64,000 bases of DNA from Eutreptiella sp. 'Long Island Sound 2002' (lineage: Eukaryota; Euglenozoa; Euglenophyceae; Eutreptiales; Eutreptiaceae): assembly GCA_964036045.1 (NCBI GenBank), contig OZ038380.1, forward strand, positions 8,145,913 through 8,209,912. Direction: 5' to 3'. Position 1 is the first letter of the stretch; every line of letters begins with the position of its first letter. The translations under genes were made by a program, and so were the position numbers. The notes beneath the pieces are model-generated. The model did no database searches. It saw nothing but the letters and a program-made list of their open reading frames with translations, and was not told where the DNA came from. Of the stretch, positions 1 through 12,719 are shown piece by piece.

Positions 1-98
1 TGGTGAGACCCCAGTTTTGTGTGTAATAATGATTTACCACAGTCCAATCATGACTTCTGCACAAAGGCTGCATGGCCAAGACCGAGCCAGTTTTGGGG

Positions 99-114
99 CA
101 CAGTGGCCACAATG
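99..114. other. Monomer dyad, class A example (two arm mismatches)
   Basis: CACAGTGGCCACAATG: a perfect 8-bp palindrome GTGGCCAC in a 16-bp dyad whose outer arms mismatch at two positions. It recurs once per monomer of this class. Confidence 0.6.
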
Positions 115-878
115 TGGGGCACAAACTGTGAGTGCAGCATTGCCGCAAAAAACACATGGTGTGACCCCAGTTTTGTGTGCAATAATGATTTACCACAGTC
201 CAACCATGACTTCTGCACAAAGGCTGCATGGCCATGACTGAGCCAGTTTTGGAGCACAGTGGCCACAATGTGGGGCACAAACTGTGAGTGCAGCATTGCC
301 GCAAAAAACACATGGTGAGACCCCAGTATTGTGTGCAATAATGATTTACCACAGTCCAATCATGACTTCTGCACAAAGGCTGCATGGCCAAGACCGAGCC
401 AGTTTTGGGTCCCAGTGACCACAATGTGGGGCGCAAACAGTGAGTGCAGCATTGCCGCAAAAAACACATGGTGAGACCGCAGTTTTGTGTGTAATAATGA
501 TTTACCACAGTCGAACCATGACTTCTGCAGAAAGGCTGCATGGCCAAGACCGAGCCAGTTTTGGGGCACAGTGGCCACAATGTGGGGCACAAACTGTGAG
601 TGCAGCATTGCCGCACAAAACACATGGTGTGACCCCAGTTTTGTGTGCAATAATGATTTACCACAGTCCAACCATGACTTCTGCACAAAGGCTGCATGGC
701 CAAGACCAAGTCAGTTTTGGGGCACAGTGGCCACAATGTGGGGCACAAACTGTGAGTGCAGCATTGCCGCAAAAAACACATGGTGAGACCCCTGTTTTGT
801 GTGCAATAATGATTTACCACAGTCCAACCATGACTTCTGCACAAAGGCTGCATGGCCAAGACCGAGCCAGTTTTGGAG

Positions 879-894
879 CATTGTGACCACAATG
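879..894. other. Monomer dyad, class B example (perfect 7-bp arms)
   Basis: CATTGTGACCACAATG: arms CATTGTG and CACAATG are perfect inverted repeats around AC. It occupies the same monomer site as the class A dyad. Confidence 0.65.
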
Positions 895-999
895 TGGGGC
901 ACAAACTGTGAGTGCAGCATTGCCGCAAAAAAACACATGGTGAGACCCCAATGTTTGTGTGTAATAATGATTTACCACAGTCCAACGATGACTTCTGCA

Positions 1000-3430
1000 C
1001 AAAGGCTGCATGGCCAAGACCGAGCCAGTTTTGGAGCATTGTCACCACAATGTGGGGCACAAACTGTGAGTGCAGCATTGCCGCAAAAAAACACATGGTG
1101 AGACCCCAATTTTTGTGTGTAATAATGATTTACCACAGTCCAACGATGACTTCTGCACAAAGGCTGCATGGCCAAGACCGAGCCAGTTTTGGAGAATTGT
1201 GACCGGAATGTGGGGCACAAACTGTGAGTGCAGCATTGCCGCAAAAAACACATGGTGAGACCCCAGTTTTGTGTGCAATAATGATTTACCACAGTCCAAC
1301 CATGACTTCTGCACAAAGGCTGCATGGCCAAGACCGAGCCAGTTTTGGGGCATTGTGACCACAATGTGGGGCACAAACTGTGAGTGCAGCATTGCCGCAA
1401 AAAAACACATGGTGAGACTCCAATTTTTGTGTGGAATAATGATTTACCACAGTCCAACTATGACTTCTGCACAAAGGCTGCATGGCCAAGACCGAGCCAG
1501 TTTTGGAGCATTGTGACCACAATGTGGGGCACAAACTGTGAGTGCAGCATTGCCGCAAAAAACACATGGTGAGACCCCAGTTTTGTGTGCAATAATGATT
1601 TACCACAGTCCAACCATGACTTCTGCACAAAGGCTGCATGGCCAAGACCGACCCAGTTTTGGGGCACAGTGGCCACAATGTGGGGCACAAACTGTGAGTG
1701 CAGCATTGCCGCAAAAAACACATGGTGAGACTCCAATTTTTGTGTGGAATAATGATTTACCACAGTCCAACCATGACTTCTGCACAAAGGCTGCATGGCC
1801 AAGACCAAGTCAGTTTTGGGGCACAGTGGCCACAATGTGGGGCACAAACGGTGAGTGCAGCATTGCCGCAAAAAACACATGGTGAGACCCCTGTTTTGTG
1901 TGCAATAATGATTTACCACAGTCCAACCATGACTTCTGCACAAAGGCTGCATGGCCAAGACCGAGCAAAGTTTGGGGCACAGTGGCCACAATGTGGGGCA
2001 CAAACAGTGAGTGCAGCATCTCCGCGAAAAACACATGGTTAGACCCCAGTTTTGTGTGCAATAATGATTTACCACAGTCCAACCATGACTTCTGCACAAA
2101 GGCTGCATGGCCAAGACCGAGCCAGTTTTGGAGCATTGTGACCACAATGTGGGGCACAAACTGTGAGTGCAGCATTGCCGCAAAAAAAACATGGTGAGGC
2201 CCCAGTTTTGTGTGTAATAATGATTTACCACAGTCCAACCATGACTTCTGCACAAAGGCTGCATGGCCAAGACCGAGCCAGTTTTGGAGCATTGTCACCA
2301 CAATGTGGGGCACAAACTGTGAGTGCAGCATTGCCGCAAAAAAACACATGGTGAGACCCCAATTTTTGTGTGTAATAATGATTTACCACAGTCCAACGAT
2401 GACTTCTGCACAAAGGCTGCATGGCCAAGACCGAGCCAGTTTTGGAGAATTGTGACCGGAATGTGGGGCACAAACTGTGAGTGCAGCATTGCCGCAAAAA
2501 ACACATGGTGAGACCCCAGTTTTGTGTGCAATAATGATTTACCACAGTCCAACCATGACTTCTGCAAAAAGGCTGCATGGCCAAGACCGAGCCAGTTTTG
2601 GGGCATTGTGACCACAATGTGGGGCACAAACTGTGAGTGCAGCATTGCCGCAAAACAAAACATGGTGAGACTCCAATTTTTGTGTGGAATAATGATTTAC
2701 CACAGTCCAACTATGACTTCTGCACAAAGGCTGCATGGCCAAGACCGAGCCAGTTTTGGAGCATTGTGACCACAATGTGGGGCACAAACTGTGAGTGCAG
2801 CATTGCCGCAAAAAACACATGGTGAGACCCCAGTTTTGTGTGCAATAATGATTTACCACAGTCCAACCATGACTTCTGCACAAAGGCTGCATGGCCAAGA
2901 CCGACCCAGTTTTGGGGCACAGTGGCCACAATGTGGGGCACAAACTGTGAGTGCAGCATTGCCGCAAAAAACACATGGTGAGACTCCAATTTTTGTGTGG
3001 AATAATGATTTACCACAGTCCAACCATGACTTCTGCACAAAGGCTGCATGGCCAACACCAAGTCAGTTTTGGGGCACAGTGGCCACAATGTGGGGCACAA
3101 ACAGTGAGTGCAGCATTGCCGCAAAAAACACATGGTGAGACCCCTGTTTTGTGTGCAATAATGATTTACCACAGTCCAACCATGACTTCTGCACAAAGGC
3201 TGCATGGCCAAGACCGAGCAAAGTTTGGGGCACAGTGGCCACAATGTGGGGCACAAACAGTGAGTGCAGCATTGCCGCGAAAAACACATGGTTAGACCCC
3301 AGTTTTGTGTGCAATAATGATTTACCACAGTCCAACCATGACTTCTGCACAAAGGCTGCATGGCCAAGACCGAGCCAGTTTTGGAGCATTGTGACCACAA
3401 TGTGGGGCACAAACTGTGAGTGCAGCATTG
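1000..3430. repeat. Two tandem copies of a 1253-bp (8-monomer) higher-order unit
   Basis: Rare variants recur at an exact 1253-bp offset: GTCACC at 1041 and 2294, GGAGAATTGTGACCGGAATG at 1191 and 2444, and CCGAGCAAAG at 1961 and 3214. The unit is 8 x 156 bp plus 5 bp, the extra bases lying mostly in lengthened A and T tracts. Outer limits are approximate because all monomers resemble one another. Confidence 0.9.
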
Positions 3431-6400
3431 CCGCAAAAAACACATGGTGTGACCCCAGTTTTGTGTGCAATAATGATTTACCACAGTCCAACCATGACTT
3501 CTGCACAAAGGCTGCATGGCCAAGACCGAGCCAGTTTTGGAGCATTGTGACCACAATGTGGGTCACAAACAGTGAGTGCAACATTGCCGCAAAAAACACA
3601 TGGTGAGACCCCAGTTTTGTGTGCAATAATGATTTACCACAGTGCAATCATGACTTCTGCACAAAGGCTGCATGGCCAAGACCGAGCCAGTTTTGGGGCA
3701 CAGTGGCCACAATTTGGGCACAAACTGTGAGTGCAGCATTGCCGCAAAAAACACATGGTGAGACCCCAGTGTTGTGTGCAATAATGATTTACCACAGTCC
3801 AACCATGACTTCTTCACAAAGGCTGCATTGCCAAGACCGAGCCAGTTTTGGAGCATTGTGACCACAATGAGGGGCACAAACTGTGAGTGCAGCATTGCCG
3901 CAAAAAACACATGGTGAGACCCCAGTTTTGTGTGCAATAATGATTTACCACAGTCCAATCATGACTTCTGCACAAAGGCTGCATGGCCAAGACGGAGCCA
4001 GTTTTGGAGCATTGTGACCACAATGTGGGGCACAAACTGTGAGTGCAGCATTGCCGCAAAAAACACATGGTTAGACCCCAGTTTTGTGTGCAATAATGAT
4101 TTACCACAGTGCAATCATGACTTCTGCACAAAGGCTGCATGGCCAAGACCGAGCCAGTTTTGGAGCATTGTGACCACAATGTGGGGCACAAACTGTGAGT
4201 GCAGCATTGCCGCAAAAAACACATGGTGAAACCCCAGTTTTGTGTGCAATAATGATTTACCACAGTCCAACCATGATTTCTGCACAAAGGCTGCATGGCC
4301 AAGACCGAGCCAGTTTTGGAGCACAGTGGCCACAATGTGGGGCACAAACAGTGAGTGCAGCATTGCCGCAAAAAACACATGGTTAGACCCCAGTTTTGTG
4401 TGTAATAATGATTTACCACAGTCCAACGATGACTTCTGCACAAAGGCTGCATGGCCAAGACCGAGCCAGTTTTGGAGCACAGTGGCCACAATGTGGGGCA
4501 CAAACAGTGAGTGCAGCATTGCCGCAAAAAACAGATGGTTAGACCCCGGTTTTGTGTGCAATAATGATTTACCACAGTCCAACCATGACTTCTGCACAAA
4601 GGCTGCATGGCCAAGACCGAGCCAGTTTTGGGGCACCGTCGCCACAATGTGGGGCACAAACAGTTAGTGCAGCATTGCCGCGAAAAACACATGGTGAGAC
4701 CCCAGTTTTGTGTGCAATAATGATCTACCACAGTCCAACCATGACTTCTGCACAAAGGCTGCATGGCCAAGACCGAGCCAGTTTTGGAGCATTGTGGCCA
4801 CAATGAGGGGCACAAACAGTGAGTGCAGCATTGCCGCAAAAAAACACATGGTGAGACCCCAGTTTTGTGTGCAATAATGATTTACCACAGTCCAACCATG
4901 ACTTCTGCACAAAGGCTGCATGGCCAAGACCGAGCCAGTTTTGGGGCACAGTGGCCACAATGTGGGGCACAAACAGTGAGTGCAGCATTGCCGCGAAAAA
5001 CACATGGTTAGACCCCTGATTTGTGTGTAATAATGATTTACGACAGTCCAACCATGACTTCTGCACAAAGGCTGCATGGCCAAGACCGAGCGAGTTTTGG
5101 GGCACAGTGGCCACAATGTGGGGCACAAACAGTGAGTGCAGCATTGCCGCGAAAAACACATGGTGAGACCCCAGTTTTGTGTGCAATAATGATCTACCAC
5201 AGTCCAACCATGACTTCTGCACAAAGGCTGCATGGCCAAGACCGAGCCAGTTTTGGAGCATTGTGACCACAATGAGGGGCACAAACAGTGAGTGCAGCAT
5301 TGCCGCAAAAAAACACATGGTGAGACCCCAGTTTTGTGTGCAATAATGATTTACCACAGTCCAACCATGACTTCTGCACAAAGGCTGCATGGCCAAGACC
5401 GAGCCAGTTTTGGGGCACAGTGGCCACAATGTGGGGCACAAACAGTGAGTGCAGCATTGCCGCGAAAAACACATGGTTAGACCCCAGTTTTGTGTGCAAT
5501 GGAGATTTACCACAGTCCAACCATGACTTCTGCACAAAGGCTGCATGGCCAAGACCAGAGCCAGTTTTGGGGCACAGTGGCCACAATGTGGGGCACAAAC
5601 TGTGAGTGCAGCATTGCCGCAAATAACACATGGTGAGACCACAGTTTTGTGTGCAATAATGATTTACCACAGTCCAATCATGACTTCTGCACAAAGGCTG
5701 CATGGCGAAGACCGATCCAGTTTTGGGGCACAGTGGCCACAATGTGGGGCACAAACTGTGAGTGCAGCATTGCCGCAAAAAACACATGGTGAGACCCCAG
5801 TTTTGTGTGCAATAGTGATTTACCACAGTCCAATCATGACTTCTGCACAAAGGCTGCATGGCCAAGACCGATCCAGTTTTGGGGCACAGTGGCCACAATG
5901 TGGGGCACAAACTGTGAGTGCAGCATTGCCGCAAAAAACACACGGTGAGACCCCAGTCTTGTGTGTAATAATGATTTACCACAGTCCAACCATGACTTAT
6001 GCACAAAGGCTGCATGGCCAAGACCGAGCCAGCTTTGGGGCACAGTGGCCACAATGTGGGGCACAAACAGTGTGTGCAGCATTGCTGCAAAAAACACATC
6101 GTGAGGCCCCAGTTTTGTGTGCAATAATGATTTACCACAGTCCAACCATGACTTCTGCACAAAGGCTGCATGGCCAAGACCGAGCCAGTTTTGGAGCATT
6201 GTGACCACACTGTGGGGCACAAACAGTGAGTGCAGCATTGCCGCGAAAAACACATGGTGAGACCACAGTTTTGTGTGCAATAATGATTTACCACAGTCCA
6301 ATCCTGACTTCTGCACAAAGGCTGCATGGCCAAGACCGAGCCAGTTTTGGGGCACAGTGGCCACAATGTGGGGCACAAAGTGTGAGTGCAGCATTGCCGC

Positions 6401-7809
6401 AAAAAACACATGGTTAGACCCCAGTTTTGTGTGCAATAATGATTGACCACAGTCCAATCATGACTTCTGCACAAAGGCTGCATGGCCAAGACCGAGCCAG
6501 TTTTGGAGCATTGTGACCACAATGTGGGGCACAAACTGTGAGTGCAGCATTGCCGCAAAAAACACATGGTGAGACCCCAGTTTTGTGTGCAATAATGATT
6601 TACCACAGTCCAACCATGACTTCTGCACAAAAACTGCATGGCCAAGACCGAGCCAGCTTTGGGGCACAGTGGCCACAATGTGGGGCACAAACAGTGAGTG
6701 CAGCATTGCCGCAAAAAACACATGGTGAGGCCCCAGTTTTGTGTACAATAATGATTTACCACAGTCCAATCATGACCTCTGCACAAAGGCTGCATGGCCA
6801 AGACCGAGCCAGTTTTGGAGCATTGTGACAACAATGAGGGGCACAAACTGTGAGTGCAGCATTGCCGCAAAAAACACATGGTGTGACCCCTGTTTTGTGT
6901 GCAATAATGATTTACCACAGTCCAATCATGACTTCTGCACAAAGGCTGCATGGCCAAGACCGAGCCAGTTTTGGAGTATTGTGACCACAATGTGGGGCAC
7001 AAACAGTGAGTGCAGCATTGCCGCAAAAAACACATGCTGAGACCCCAGTTTTGTGTGTAATAATGATTTACCACAGTCCAACCATGACTTCTGCACAAAA
7101 ACTGCATGGCCAAGACCAAGCCAGTTTTGGAGCACAGTGGCCACAATGTGGGGCACAAACTGTGAGTGCAGCATTGCCGCAAAAAACACATGGTGAGGCC
7201 CCAGTTTTGTGTGTAATAATGATTTACAACAGTCCAATCATGACTTCTGCACAAAGGCTGCATGGCCAAGACCAAGCCAGTTTTGGGGCACAGTGGCCAC
7301 AATGTGGGGCACAAACAGTGAGTGCAGCATTGCCGCAAAAAACACATGGTTAGACCCCAGTTTGGTGTGTAATAATGATTTACCACAGTCCAACCATGAC
7401 TTCTGCACAAAGGCTGCATGACCAAGACCGAGCCAGTTTTGGGGCACAGTGGCCACAATGTGGGGCACAAACAGTGAGTGCAGCATTGCCGCAAAATACA
7501 CATGGTTAGACCCCAGTTTTGTGTGTAATAATGATTTACCACAGTCCAACCATGACTTCTGCACAAAGGCAGCATGGCCAAGACCGAGCCAGTTTTGGGG
7601 CACAGTGGCCACAATTTGGGGCACAAACTGTGAGTGCAGCATTGCCGCAAAAAACACATGGTTAGACCCCAGTTTTGTGTGTAATAATGATTTACCACAG
7701 TCCAACCATGACTTCTGCACAAAGGCTGCATGGCCAAGACCGAGCCAGTTTTGGGGCACAGTGGCCACAATGTGGGGCACAAACTGTGAGTGCAGCATTG
7801 CCGCAAAAA

Positions 7810-10300
7810 ACACATGGTGAGACCCCTGTTTTGTGTGCAATAATGATTTACCACAGTCCAACCATGACTTCTGCACAAAGGCTGCATGGCCAAGACCGAG
7901 CCAGTTTTGGAGGATTGTGACCACAATGAGGGGCACAAACTGTGAGTGCAGCATTGCCGCAAAAAACACATGGTGAGACCCCAGTTTTGTGCGTAATAAT
8001 GATTTACCACAGTCCAACCATGACTTCTGCACAAAGGCTGCATGGCCAAGACCGAGCCAGTCGTAAGGCACAGTGGCCACAATGTGGGGCACAAACTGTG
8101 AGTGCAGCATTGCCGCAAAAAACACATGGTTAGACCCCAGTTTTGTGTGTAATAATGATTTGCCACAGTCGAACCACGACTTCTGCACAAAGGCTGCATG
8201 GCCAAGACCGAGCCAGTTTTGGGGCACAGTGCCCACAATTTGGGGCACAAACAGTGAGTGCAGCATTGCCGCAAAAAACACATGGTTAGACCCCAGTTTT
8301 GTGTGGAATAATGATTTACCACAGTCCAAGCATGACTTCTGCACAAAGGCTGCATGGCCAAGACCGACCCAGCTTTGGAGCATTGTGACCACAATGTGGG
8401 GCACAAACTGTGAGTGCAGCATTGCCGCAAAAAACACATGGTGAGACCCCAGTTTTGTGTGTAATAATGATTTACCACAGTCCAATCATGACTTCTGCAC
8501 AAAAACTGCATGGCCAAGACCGAGCCAGTTTTGGGACACAGTGGCCACAATGTGGGGCACAAACTGTGAGTGCAGCATTGCCGCAAAAAACATACGGTGA
8601 GGCCCCAGTTTTGTGTGTAATAATGATTTACCACAGTCCAATCATGACTTCTGCACAAAGGCTGCATGGCCAAGACCGAGCCAGTTTTGGGGCACAGTGG
8701 CCACAATGTGGGGCGCAAACTGTGAGTGCAGCATTGCCGCAAAAAACGCATGGTGAGACCCCTGTTTTGTGTGCAATAATGATTTACCACAGTCCAACCA
8801 TGACTTCTGCACAAAGGCTGCATGGCCAAGACCGAGCCAGCTTTGGGGCACAGTGGCCACAACGTGGGGCACAAACAGTGAGTGCAGCATTGCCGCAAAA
8901 AAAACATGGTGAGACCCCTGTTTTGTGTGCAATAATGATTCACCACAGTCCAACCATGACTTCTGCACAAAGGCTGCATGGCCCAGACCGAGCCAGTTTT
9001 GGGGCACAGTGGCCACAATGTGGGGCACAAACTGTGAGTGCAGCATTGCCGCAAAAAACACATGGTGAGACCCCTGTTTTGTGTGCAATAATGATTTACC
9101 ACAGTCCAACCATGACTTCTGCACAAAGGCTGCATGGCCAAGACCGAGCCAGTTTTGGAGGATTGTGACCACAATGAGGGGCACAAACTGTGAGTGCAGC
9201 ATTGCCGCAAAAAACACATGGTGAGACCCCAGTTTTGTGCGTAATAATGATTTACCACAGTCCAACCATGACTTCTGCACAAAGGCTGCATGGCCAAGAC
9301 CGAGCCAGTCGTAAGGCACAGTGGCCACAATGTGGGGCACAAACTGTGAGTGCAGCATTGCCGCAAAAAACACATGGTTAGACCCCAGTTTTGTGTGTAA
9401 TAATGATTTGCCACAGTCGAACCACGACTTCTGCACAAAGGCTGCATGGCCAAGACCGAGCCAGTTTTGGGGCACAGTGCCCACAATTTGGGGCACAAAC
9501 AGTGAGTGCAGCATTGCCGCAAAAAACACATGGTTAGACCCCAGTTTTGTGTGGAATAATGATTTACCACAGTCCAAGCATGACTTCTGCACAAAAACTG
9601 CATGGCCAAGACCGACCCAGCTTTGGAGTATTGTGACCACAATGTGGGGCACAAACAGTGAGTGCAGCATTGCCGCAAAAAACACATGGTGAGACCCCAG
9701 TTTTGTGTGTAATAATGATTTACCACAGTCCAATCATGACTTCTGCACAAAGGCTGCATGGCCAAGACCGAGCCAGTTTTGGGACACAGTGGCCACAATG
9801 TGGGGCACAAACTGTGAGTGCAGCATTGCCGCAAAAAACATACGGTGAGGCCCCAGTTTTGTGTGTAATAATGATTTACCACAGTCCAATCATGACTTCT
9901 GCACAAAGGCTGCATGGCCAAGACCGAGCCAGTTTTGGGGCACAGTGGCCACAATGTGGGGCACAAACTGTGAGTGCAGCATTGCCGCAAAAAACGCATG
10001 GTGAGACCCCTGTTTTGTGTGCAATAATGATTTACCACAGTCCAACCATGACTTCTGCACAAAGGCTGCATGGCCAAGACCGAGCCAGCTTTGGGGCACA
10101 GTGGCCACAATGTGGGGCACAAACAGTGAGTGCAGCATTGCCGCAAAAAAAACATGGTGAGACCCCTGTTTTGTGTGCAATAATGATTCACCACAGTCCA
10201 ACCATGACTTCTGCACAAAGGCTGCATGGCCAAGACCGAGCCAGTTTTGGGGCACAGTGGCCACAATGTGGGGCACAAACTGTGAGTGCAGCATTGCCGC
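7810..10300. repeat. Two tandem copies of a 1248-bp (8-monomer) higher-order unit
   Basis: Private variants repeat exactly 8 monomers apart: GGAGGATTGTGACC near 7910 and 9158, TCGTAAGG replacing TTTTGGGG at 8061 and 9309, and the contracted CGCAAAAAAAACATGG near 8895 and 10143. Scattered differences between the copies (for example GGCTG or AAACTG in the monomers near 8350 and 9597) show they have already begun to diverge or convert. Confidence 0.9.
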
Positions 10301-11667
10301 AAAAAACACATGGTGAGACCCCAGTTTTGTGTGCAATAATGATTTACCACAGTCCAACCATGACTTCTGCACAAAGGCTGCATGGCCAAGACCGAGCCAG
10401 TTTTGGGGCACAGTGGCCACAATGTGGGGCACAAACTGTGAGTGCAGCATTGCCGCAAAAAACACATGGTGAGACCCCTGTTTTGTGTGCAATAATGATT
10501 TACCACAGTCCAACCATGACTTCTGCACAAAGGCTGCATGGCCAAGACCGAGCCAGTTTTGGAGCATTGTGACCACACTGTGGGGCACAAACTGTGAGTG
10601 CAGCATTGCCGCAAAAAACACATGCTGAGACCCCAGTTTTGTGTGCAATAATGATTTACCACAGTCCAATCATGACTTCTGCACAAAGGCTGCATGGCCA
10701 AGACCGAGCCAGTTTTGGGGCATTGTGACCACAATGTGGGGCACAAACAGTGAGTGCAGCATTGCCGCAAAAAACACACGGTGAGACCCCAGTTTTGTGT
10801 GTAATAATGATTTACCACAGTCCAACCATGACTTCTGCACAAAAACTGCATGCCCAAGACCGAGCCAGCTTTGGGGCACAGTGGCCACAATGTGGGGCAC
10901 AAACTGTGAGTGCAGCATTGCCGCAAAAAACACATGGTGAGACCCCTGTTTTGTGTGCAATAATGATTTACCACAGTGCAACCATGACTTCTGCACAAAG
11001 GCTGCATGGCCAAGACCGAGCCAGTTTTGGAGCATTGTGACCGAAATGTGCGGCACAAACTGTGAGTGCAGCATTGCCGCAAAAAACACATGGTGAGACC
11101 CCTGTTTTGTGTGCAATAATGATTTACCACAGTCCAACCATGACTTCTGCACAAAGGCTGCATGGCCAAGACCGAGCCAGTTTTGGAGCATTGTGACCAC
11201 ACTGTGGGGCACAAACTGTGAGTGCAGCATTGCCGCAAAAAACACATGCTGAGACCCCAGTTTTGTGTGCAATAATGATTTACCACAGTCCAATCATGAC
11301 TTCTGCACAAAGGCTGCATGGCCAAGACCGAGCCAGTTTTGGGGCATTGTGACCACAATGTGGGGCACAAACAGTGAGTGTAGCATTGCCGCAAAAAACA
11401 CATGGTTAGACCCCAGTCTTGTGTGTAACAATGATTTACCACAGTCCAACCATGACTTCTGCACAAAGGCTGCATGGCCAAGACCGAGCCAGTTTTGGAG
11501 CATTGTGACCACAATGTGGGGCACAAACAGTGAGTGCAGCATTGCCGCAAAAAACACATGCTGAGACCCCAGTTTTGTGTGCAATAATGATTTACCACAG
11601 TCCAATCATGACTTCTGCACAAAGGCTGCATGGCCAAGACCGAGCCAGTTTTGGGGCATTGTGACCA

Positions 11668-11681
11668 CAGGACGTTTTTTA
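11668..11681 (+). repeat. Left terminal inverted repeat, element copy 1
   Basis: CAGGACGTTTTTTA, a perfect 14-bp inverted match to 12880-12893. The first two bases (CA) also continue the satellite sequence GTGACCACA, so the exact border is ambiguous by 2 bp. Confidence 0.8.
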
Positions 11682-11757
11682 ATTGAGAAAAAAAAAAAAG
11701 CAGGAGCGTCTGGTTACCAGCCATTTTTACATAGTGGGCACTGTAGTTGTTATTTCT

Positions 11758-11967
11758 TGGTGGCCTCTGGATGGTTGCTCTTCTTTTCTGGTGGCCTCTG
11801 GATGGTTGCTGTTCTTTCCTGGTGGCCTCTGGATGGTTGCTGTTCTTTCCTGGTGGCCTCTGGATGGTTGCTGTTATTTCCTGGTGGCCCCTGGATGGTT
11901 GCTGTTATTTCCTGGTGGCCTCTGGATGGTTGCTGTTGTTTCCTGGTAGCCTCTGGATGGTTGCTGT
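11758..11967. repeat. 31-bp minisatellite, seven units, in element copy 1
   Basis: Seven units with the core TGGTGGCCTCTGGATGG followed by TTGCTGTT and a pyrimidine run. Unit cores start at 11761, 11792, 11823, 11854, 11885, 11916 and 11947, every 31 bp. Variants: the fifth unit reads GGCCCCTGG, the last reads GGTAGCC and is truncated, and the first has TTGCTCTTC in this copy only. The period is not a multiple of 3, so open frames through it are incidental. Confidence 0.95.
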
Positions 11968-12028
11968 AATCTGTACTAAGCAATCTGCAAGCATTGAAAC
12001 TCAGATTCACATAAACCATTCACTGTGG

Positions 12029-12697
12029 TCACTTCTTGCCGAAATGTGCAATGACCCTCTGCAAAAGGTCACTCTTGCACCCGCGCACGTTCAGCGCATG
12101 ACCACGGCAAATAGACCGCAATTCCTGGACAGTCCATTCATGGATGGTACGCTGCGCAATCGCCTTGCGGACAGCACTGTCCACACCATACTGAAAATTC
12201 AAATACGTTGACACCCTCACAGGCTCAGGTTGCATGGGTGGGGTTGCAACAGGTTCCACAGGGGTAAGACACGTAACGTAACATGTCACGTAACTGAAGA
12301 CGCGCTCACAGGAGCATGAAGATGCCTCCACCCATTCTTCCACACCCTCTGCCTGGACCCACTCTCCCTCTGAAAACCGCTTTTCAAGGACTGCTACAAG
12401 AGCGCGAAGGAAATGGAGACGGGAGCCGCGCACAGGGCTGGACTGTGGGTCAAAGGCAAGCTGATCCTCCCAGCCCCCCGGAACAACATGCGTTTGCATG
12501 CTAATAAGCTGTGTACAAAGTACTTTAACCATGCCACGTACAACATTGATTCTGAGGTCCGATTTCCGCTGAGCCAGTTTACTGGTCACGCAAACCACCT
12601 CAAAAACATCACAGAAAAAAGCGCAGGTCACCCCCCCCCCCCCCTGCAAGCAGGCACACAAAGCATATCTGGCAATCTCAGCAAAATCGGAGGACAT
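12029..12697 (-). CDS. SAP-domain protein, 222 codons, element copy 1
   Basis: The only credible coding sequence type in the window. The last 39 residues (184-222) fit a SAP domain, a short helix-extended-helix fold that binds DNA: TVQELRSIC as helix 1, then GHALNVRG, then CKSDLLQRVIAHF as helix 2, with the usual EL, G and K-DL--R positions. Residues 1-70 are Cys-rich (LCACLQ, CAFFCDVFEVVC) and contain four glycines encoded by a run of 14 G. The middle is acidic with many E and V residues, followed by a Pro-rich linker (about 155-165). No transposase, nuclease or zinc-finger domain is recognised. The frame is also open upstream of the ATG to a good 3' splice site at 12720, which would add YAPLCTS, so this may be a terminal exon and not a complete gene. 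No AATAAA was seen downstream. This copy has Val where copies 2 and 3 have Asp in LVA(V/D)LEKRF. SAP call fairly confident; expression and function unknown. Confidence 0.6.
   Translation of the reverse strand: MSSDFAEIARYALCACLQGGGGVTCAFFCDVFEVVCVTSKLAQRKSDLRINVVRGMVKVLCTQLISMQTHVVPGGWEDQLAFDPQSSPVRGSRLHFLRALVAVLEKRFSEGEWVQAEGVEEWVEASSCSCERVFSYVTCYVTCLTPVEPVATPPMQPEPVRVSTYLNFQYGVDSAVRKAIAQRTIHEWTVQELRSICRGHALNVRGCKSDLLQRVIAHFGKK
12634..12647. repeat. C14 homopolymer within the SAP reading frame, copy 1
   Basis: Fourteen consecutive C on the plus strand, encoding the Gly4 stretch on the minus strand. A one-base slip would destroy the frame, yet all three element copies have exactly 14 (copy 2 near 15318-15331, copy 3 near 18784-18797). 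Confidence 0.9.
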
Positions 12698-12719
12698 TGA
12701 TGTGCACAGGGGAGCATAC

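Larger units (their letters stand above)
1..11667. repeat. 156-bp satellite array, block 1 (about 75 monomers)
   Basis: Head-to-tail tandem repeat: the anchor TGGTGAGACCCCAG at 1 recurs as TGGTGTGACCCCAG at 157 and every 156 bp after that, apart from small indels. Taking position 1 as monomer base 1, recognisable anchors are AATAATGATTTACCACAG (about 25-42), GACTTCTGCACAAAGGCTG (52-70), CCAAGACCGAGCCAG (76-90), a GTGGCCAC-centred dyad (99-114), GAGTGCAGCATTGCCGC (130-146) and an A6 tract (147-152). Monomers fall into classes that differ at a few diagnostic positions: GGGCACAGTGGCCAC or GGAGCATTGTGACCAC; TGTGGGGC or TGAGGGGC; AAACTGTGAG or AAACAGTGAG; TGGTGAGACC, TGGTTAGACC or TGGTGTGACC. No gene is supported here; the open frames are periodicity artefacts. 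Confidence 0.98.

Noticed and set aside
1-156. CENP-B box in the monomer
   Set aside because: No sequence matching the TTCG....A..CGGG core was found on either strand; the dyad at 99-114 is a different motif.
11747-12211. 154-codon plus-strand frame through the minisatellite, and overlapping 62- and 95-codon plus-strand frames at 12316-12700
   Set aside because: The first is read mainly through the 31-bp repeats, which are not a multiple of 3. The others are antisense shadows of the SAP-domain frame, without recognisable domains.
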